Of a stretch of 64,000 nt of DNA, positions 60,916-64,000 are shown one piece after another; position 1 is the stretch's first letter, and each line of letters opens with the position of its first letter. Below the pieces are notes generated by a model. It saw nothing but the letters and a program-made list of their open reading frames with translations. It searched no databases and was not told the origin of the DNA. This DNA is from Agromyces sp. 3263. Lineage in GTDB: Bacteria; Actinomycetota; Actinomycetes; Actinomycetales; Microbacteriaceae. Made by a program: the position numbers and the translations under genes. The DNA lies in NCBI RefSeq assembly GCF_031456545.1, contig NZ_JAVDUV010000001.1, forward strand, positions 186,001-250,000. The letters are read 5' to 3'.

Positions 60916-62982
60916 ATGGCGTCGCTACGTCGGAAGTCCGCGGTTCTCGGAATCCTCATCGGAGCGGTGCTCGCGCTCGGCGCCCCGGTGGCCGCCTGGG
61001 CTGAGGATCCGGTCGAGTTCGGCGCGAGCCCGGTCGTCGACACGGTCGGTGCCCTGGGCGCGCGGCTCGACGAGGTCGAGGCGGCGATCGACGCGAACGC
61101 GGACGCGAGCGGGCGGCAGCTCTTCGTCGCCTACGTGAGCGAGTTCACGAATCCCGAGGCCGCCGACGCGTGGGCCAACGACACGGCGATCGCGAACAAC
61201 ATGGGTGCCGAGGACTACCTGCTCGCCGTCGCGGTCGACGGGCGCACCTACTACCTCTCGGCCGACTCGGAGGCCTCGCTGTCCGACGCCGACCTCCAGC
61301 GCATCAGCCAGGACGTCATCGAGCCCGAGCTGCGCGACGGCGACTGGGCCGGCGCGGCGATCGCCGCAGCCGACGCGCTGGGCGGCGGCAGCGCCGGCGG
61401 CAGCGGAGCCGGCTCCGGCGGGTGGGGCTGGGTCTGGTTCATCGTCATCGGGGCGATCGTCGTGGCCGTCATCGCCATCGTGCTCTCGCGGCGCCGCCGC
61501 CGGCAGGGAACCGATGGTGAGGGCAGCGCCACGCCCGCCGGGCCTCCCCCGCCCTCGATCGAGGAACTTCGCCGGCAGGCCGGCAGCGCGCTCGTGCAGG
61601 CCGACGACGCCGTGAAGACGAGCGAGGAGGAGCTCGGGTTCGCCGTCGCCTCCTACGGCGAGGAGGCCACCGCCCCCTTCCGCACCGCCCTCGACGGCGC
61701 GAAGGCCAAGCTCGCCGAGGCGTTCGCGCTGCAGCAGCAGCTCGACGACGTCGATCCCGACACCGACGCGGAACGCCGCGCCTGGTACGGCGGCATCTTC
61801 CGCCTGGCCGGCGAGGCCGACGCGCTGCTCGACGAGCAGGCCGAGCGGTTCGACGCCCTCCGCGCGCTCGAACGGAACGCCCCGGCCGAGCTCCAGCGCG
61901 TGCGCGAAGAAGCGGATGCCGCGGCGGCCCGCGTCGGCCCGGCCGGAGAACGCCTCGCCGCCCTCGCAGCCCAGTACGCGGCATCCGCCCTCGCGCCCGT
62001 CGCCGACAACCAGGCGCAGGCACAGGCCCGGCTGGCCTTCGCCGGGCAGGAGCTCTCGGAGGCGGCCACCGCCGTCGCAGCCGGACGATCGGGTGATGCC
62101 GCCGTCGGGATCCGCGCCGCCGAGGAGTCCGTCGACCAGGCGAACCTGCTCGTCGATGCCGTCGACCGCCTCGCCGCCGACCTGTCGACGGCCGATCGGG
62201 CCGTCGAGGCGGGCGTCGCCGACCTCGAGCGCGACGTGCAGACCGGGCGCGGACTCGGCGACCCGGCCATCGCGTCGCTCGCCGACCGCGTCGCGTCGGA
62301 CGCCGCGGCCATCCGCGCCGGGATGACGGGGCCGGGCCGCGACCCGCTCGCGGCGCACGCACGGATTCAGCAGGTCAACGCCGAGATCGACGCCGCGATC
62401 GCCGGCGCACGCGACCAGGCCGTGCGGCTCGAGCGCGCGAAGGCCCAACTCGGGCGCTCCCTGGACACCGCGCGCGCCCAGGTGCAGGCGGCCGAGGACT
62501 ACCTCGTCGCCCGACGCGGTGCGGTGGGCGCCGAAGCGCGGACCCGCCTCGCCGAGGCCGGGCGCCTGCTCGTCGAAGCCGAGGGACTGGCCTCCGTGGA
62601 TCCGGCTGCGGCGCTCAGCACCGCCCAGCGGGCCGAGTCCCTCGCCGGCACGGCGATGTCGCTCGCCCAGCAGGACGTGGGCGGGTTCGACACCGCCTAC
62701 GGCGGAGGCGGCGGCTTCGGCGGCGGCTACGGCGGCGTGCCCCAGGGCGGCGGACGGGGCGGCGACGTGTTCGGGGCCGTGCTCGGCGGCATCCTCATCA
62801 ACTCGATGCTCGGCGGCGGCGGAGGCGGGGGCGGCGGGGGCGGCGGCATCTTCGGCGGCGGCGGGGGCGGTCGGAGCAGCGGCGGCTTCGGAGGCGGCTT
62901 CGGCGGAGGCGGCCGGCGGTCGCCGGGCAGCTTCGGAGGCTCGGGCACGCGGTTGCGTCGCGGGGGCGGAGGTCGATTCTGA
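60916..62982 (+). CDS. TPM domain membrane protein with glycine-rich tail
   Basis: A 688-residue protein. Signal peptide (1-29, ending AWAED) precedes an extracytoplasmic TPM (DUF477) domain to about residue 150. One membrane helix (about 170-190) is followed by a long Ala/Glu/Arg-rich coiled coil and a strongly Gly-rich C terminus ending in basic residues. TPM domains are linked to membrane-protein or photosystem maintenance. It lies 132 bases before a PspA-family gene, a recurring pairing. Confidence 0.85.
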   Translation: MASLRRKSAVLGILIGAVLALGAPVAAWAEDPVEFGASPVVDTVGALGARLDEVEAAIDANADASGRQLFVAYVSEFTNPEAADAWANDTAIANNMGAEDYLLAVAVDGRTYYLSADSEASLSDADLQRISQDVIEPELRDGDWAGAAIAAADALGGGSAGGSGAGSGGWGWVWFIVIGAIVVAVIAIVLSRRRRRQGTDGEGSATPAGPPPPSIEELRRQAGSALVQADDAVKTSEEELGFAVASYGEEATAPFRTALDGAKAKLAEAFALQQQLDDVDPDTDAERRAWYGGIFRLAGEADALLDEQAERFDALRALERNAPAELQRVREEADAAAARVGPAGERLAALAAQYAASALAPVADNQAQAQARLAFAGQELSEAATAVAAGRSGDAAVGIRAAEESVDQANLLVDAVDRLAADLSTADRAVEAGVADLERDVQTGRGLGDPAIASLADRVASDAAAIRAGMTGPGRDPLAAHARIQQVNAEIDAAIAGARDQAVRLERAKAQLGRSLDTARAQVQAAEDYLVARRGAVGAEARTRLAEAGRLLVEAEGLASVDPAAALSTAQRAESLAGTAMSLAQQDVGGFDTAYGGGGGFGGGYGGVPQGGGRGGDVFGAVLGGILINSMLGGGGGGGGGGGGIFGGGGGGRSSGGFGGGFGGGGRRSPGSFGGSGTRLRRGGGGRF

Positions 62983-63070
62983 GCTCCACGATGCAGCGGC
63001 CGACCTGAGCCCGACCAGCACGCCGCCCACCCGACGATCACCACGACGGACCACGACGACTCCCCACCAC

Positions 63071-63100
63071 CGACCACGACCGACCACGACCGACCATCAC
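63071..63100 (+). repeat. Ten-base direct repeats before pspA
   Basis: CGACCACGAC twice, then CGACCATCAC, within a wider ACC/GAC-rich stretch from about 63030. It lies in the pspA leader just before the ribosome site. Confidence 0.6.
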
Positions 63101-63114
63101 CGAAAGGAACCACC

Positions 63115-63852
63115 ATGGCTAAGCAGTCCATCTTCGGCCGCATCTCGCAGCTCATGCGGGCGAACATCAACTCGCTCATCGACGAGGCCGAGGACCCGCA
63201 GAAGATGCTCGACCAGATGGTGCGCGACTACACCAACAGCATCGCCGACGCCGAGGCCGCGATCGCCGAGACCATCGGCAACCTGCGCCTCCTCGAGGAC
63301 GACCACCGCGAGGACGTCGAGGCGTCCCGCGAGTGGGGCGAGAAGGCGCTCGCCGCCAGCCGCAAGGGCGACGAGCTGCGTTCGGCCGGCGATGCGTCCG
63401 GCGCGGACAAGTTCGACAACCTCGCCAAGGTCGCCCTCAGCCGCCAGATCTCCGCGGAGAACGAGGCGCGCGCCGCCGAGCCCCAGATCGCGGCGCAGAC
63501 CGAGGTCGTCGACAAGCTGAAGTCGGGCCTCAACGGCATGAAGGAGAAGCTGGTCCAGCTGCAGAACAAGCGATCCGAGCTGATCGCGCGCGCGAAGACC
63601 GCACAGGCGCAGCGCCAGGTGAACGACGCGGTGAAGTCCATCGACATCCTCGACCCGACCAGCGAGATCGGCCGGTTCGAGGACAAGATCCGCCGCGAGG
63701 AGGCCGTCGTGCGCGGGCAGGCCGAACTCGCCGCATCCAGCCTCGACGCGCAGTTCAACGAGCTCGACGACCTCGGCGAGCTCACCGAGGTCGACGCCCG
63801 GCTCGCCGCCCTCAAGGCCGGCGGTTCGTCGCAGGGCGCCATCTCGGGCTGA
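63115..63852 (+). CDS. pspA: PspA/IM30 family protein
   Basis: A 245-residue, almost wholly helical ESCRT-III-like membrane protein. The conserved start IFGRISQLMRANINSLIDEAEDP and the DYTNSIADAEAAIAE helix are clear. PspA/Vipp1 proteins polymerise on the inner membrane and limit proton leak. GAAAGGAA precedes the ATG. A long perfect hairpin follows. Likely cooperates with the TPM protein upstream. Confidence 0.93.
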   Translation: MAKQSIFGRISQLMRANINSLIDEAEDPQKMLDQMVRDYTNSIADAEAAIAETIGNLRLLEDDHREDVEASREWGEKALAASRKGDELRSAGDASGADKFDNLAKVALSRQISAENEARAAEPQIAAQTEVVDKLKSGLNGMKEKLVQLQNKRSELIARAKTAQAQRQVNDAVKSIDILDPTSEIGRFEDKIRREEAVVRGQAELAASSLDAQFNELDDLGELTEVDARLAALKAGGSSQGAISG

Positions 63853-63864
63853 GCCTGAGCATGA

Positions 63865-63900
63865 CGGATGCCGCGGGCGCAGCAGTGCCCGCGGCATCCG
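63865..63900 (+). terminator. Terminator hairpin after pspA
   Basis: Fourteen-base perfect arms CGGATGCCGCGGGC / GCCCGCGGCATCCG with an 8-base loop, 12 bases after the stop. Confidence 0.7.
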
Positions 63901-63967
63901 CGTCTCCCTGCCGCAACGCGCGCCGACCCGGCCCGCAGACGCGAAGCGCGATCCCAGCGTGACGCGG

Positions 63968-63973
63968 TAACGT
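63968..63973 (+). promoter_or_regulatory. -10 element of the gene at the window end
   Basis: TAACGT, then 6 bases, then ATG at 63980; leaderless layout. Confidence 0.35.
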
Positions 63974-63979
63974 TCGGGC

Positions 63980-64000
63980 ATGACGCCGGATGAGGCGGCC
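63980..64000 (+). CDS. Start of an unidentified gene, cut by window end
   Basis: Seven codons (MTPDEAA) remain. The ATG lies 6 bases after TAACGT, the same leaderless layout seen at several genes here, which is the main reason to call it. The product cannot be recognised. Confidence 0.4.

Noticed and set aside
63030..63100. A CRISPR-like repeat array
   Set aside because: The repeats are 10 bases, directly adjacent and without spacers; no cas genes are present.

Overview
The window looks like chromosome from a high-GC actinobacterium, most likely a member of the Microbacteriaceae such as Agromyces or a relative. Supporting signs are about 70% GC, many GTG starts, 4-base GTGA/ATGA gene overlaps, probable leaderless transcripts, an actinobacterial-type F1Fo delta subunit and Rho, and the gene order argS-lysA-hom-thrC-thrB-rho-prfA-prmC-tsaC-wecA-atp, which is known from Mycobacterium. 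The genus is an inference. Coding is dense and no gene-free stretch exceeds 300 bases.

Region 1 (1-6.1 kb) and region 3 (24.0-27.4 kb) together look like a polyamine/GABA use module. It comprises the 3' end of gabT, an asparaginase-family protein, a PotDABC spermidine/putrescine importer, an Lrp/AsnC regulator, a class III aminotransferase and an FAD-dependent amine oxidoreductase.

Region 2 (6.2-23.9 kb, all minus strand) separates the two polyamine halves and is the most interesting part. In order of transcription it holds an FHA protein, a PP2C phosphatase, a transmembrane Ser/Thr kinase, a 1,958-residue single-pass Ig/fibronectin-III protein, a MoxR ATPase, a DUF58 protein, a multi-pass transglutaminase-fold protein, a zinc-ribbon/FHA protein and an EccC/EssC-like FtsK ATPase. 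Most neighbours overlap by 4 bases. The kinase-FN3-MoxR-DUF58-transglutaminase core resembles the Bifidobacterium PFNA cluster. The secretion-type ATPase and two FHA readers extend it, and the transglutaminase has lost its whole catalytic triad. I infer a phospho-regulated envelope or export complex of unknown substrate.

Region 4 (27.4-32.2 kb) holds a DUF4192 protein, an aldo/keto reductase, two DNA alkylation repair genes (ogt, tag), yaaA and a small P-loop kinase. Region 5 (32.2-41.8 kb) is the complete F1Fo ATP synthase operon preceded by an AtpI-like protein, WecA and TsaC.

Region 6 (41.9-60.7 kb) continues the conserved array, interrupted by a drug-type ABC exporter with a divergent TetR gene and by cysK-cysE: prmC, prfA, rho, thrB, thrC, hom, lysA, a DUF2993 protein and argS. 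A lipoprotein and a ROK-family regulator follow. Region 7 (60.7-64 kb) has tRNA-Arg(CCG), a TPM-domain membrane protein, a PspA-family protein and the first codons of another gene.

A 10-base motif, GCGGCATCCG/CGGATGCCGC, recurs at least 33 times in genes and between them, and it forms the arms of several terminator-like hairpins.
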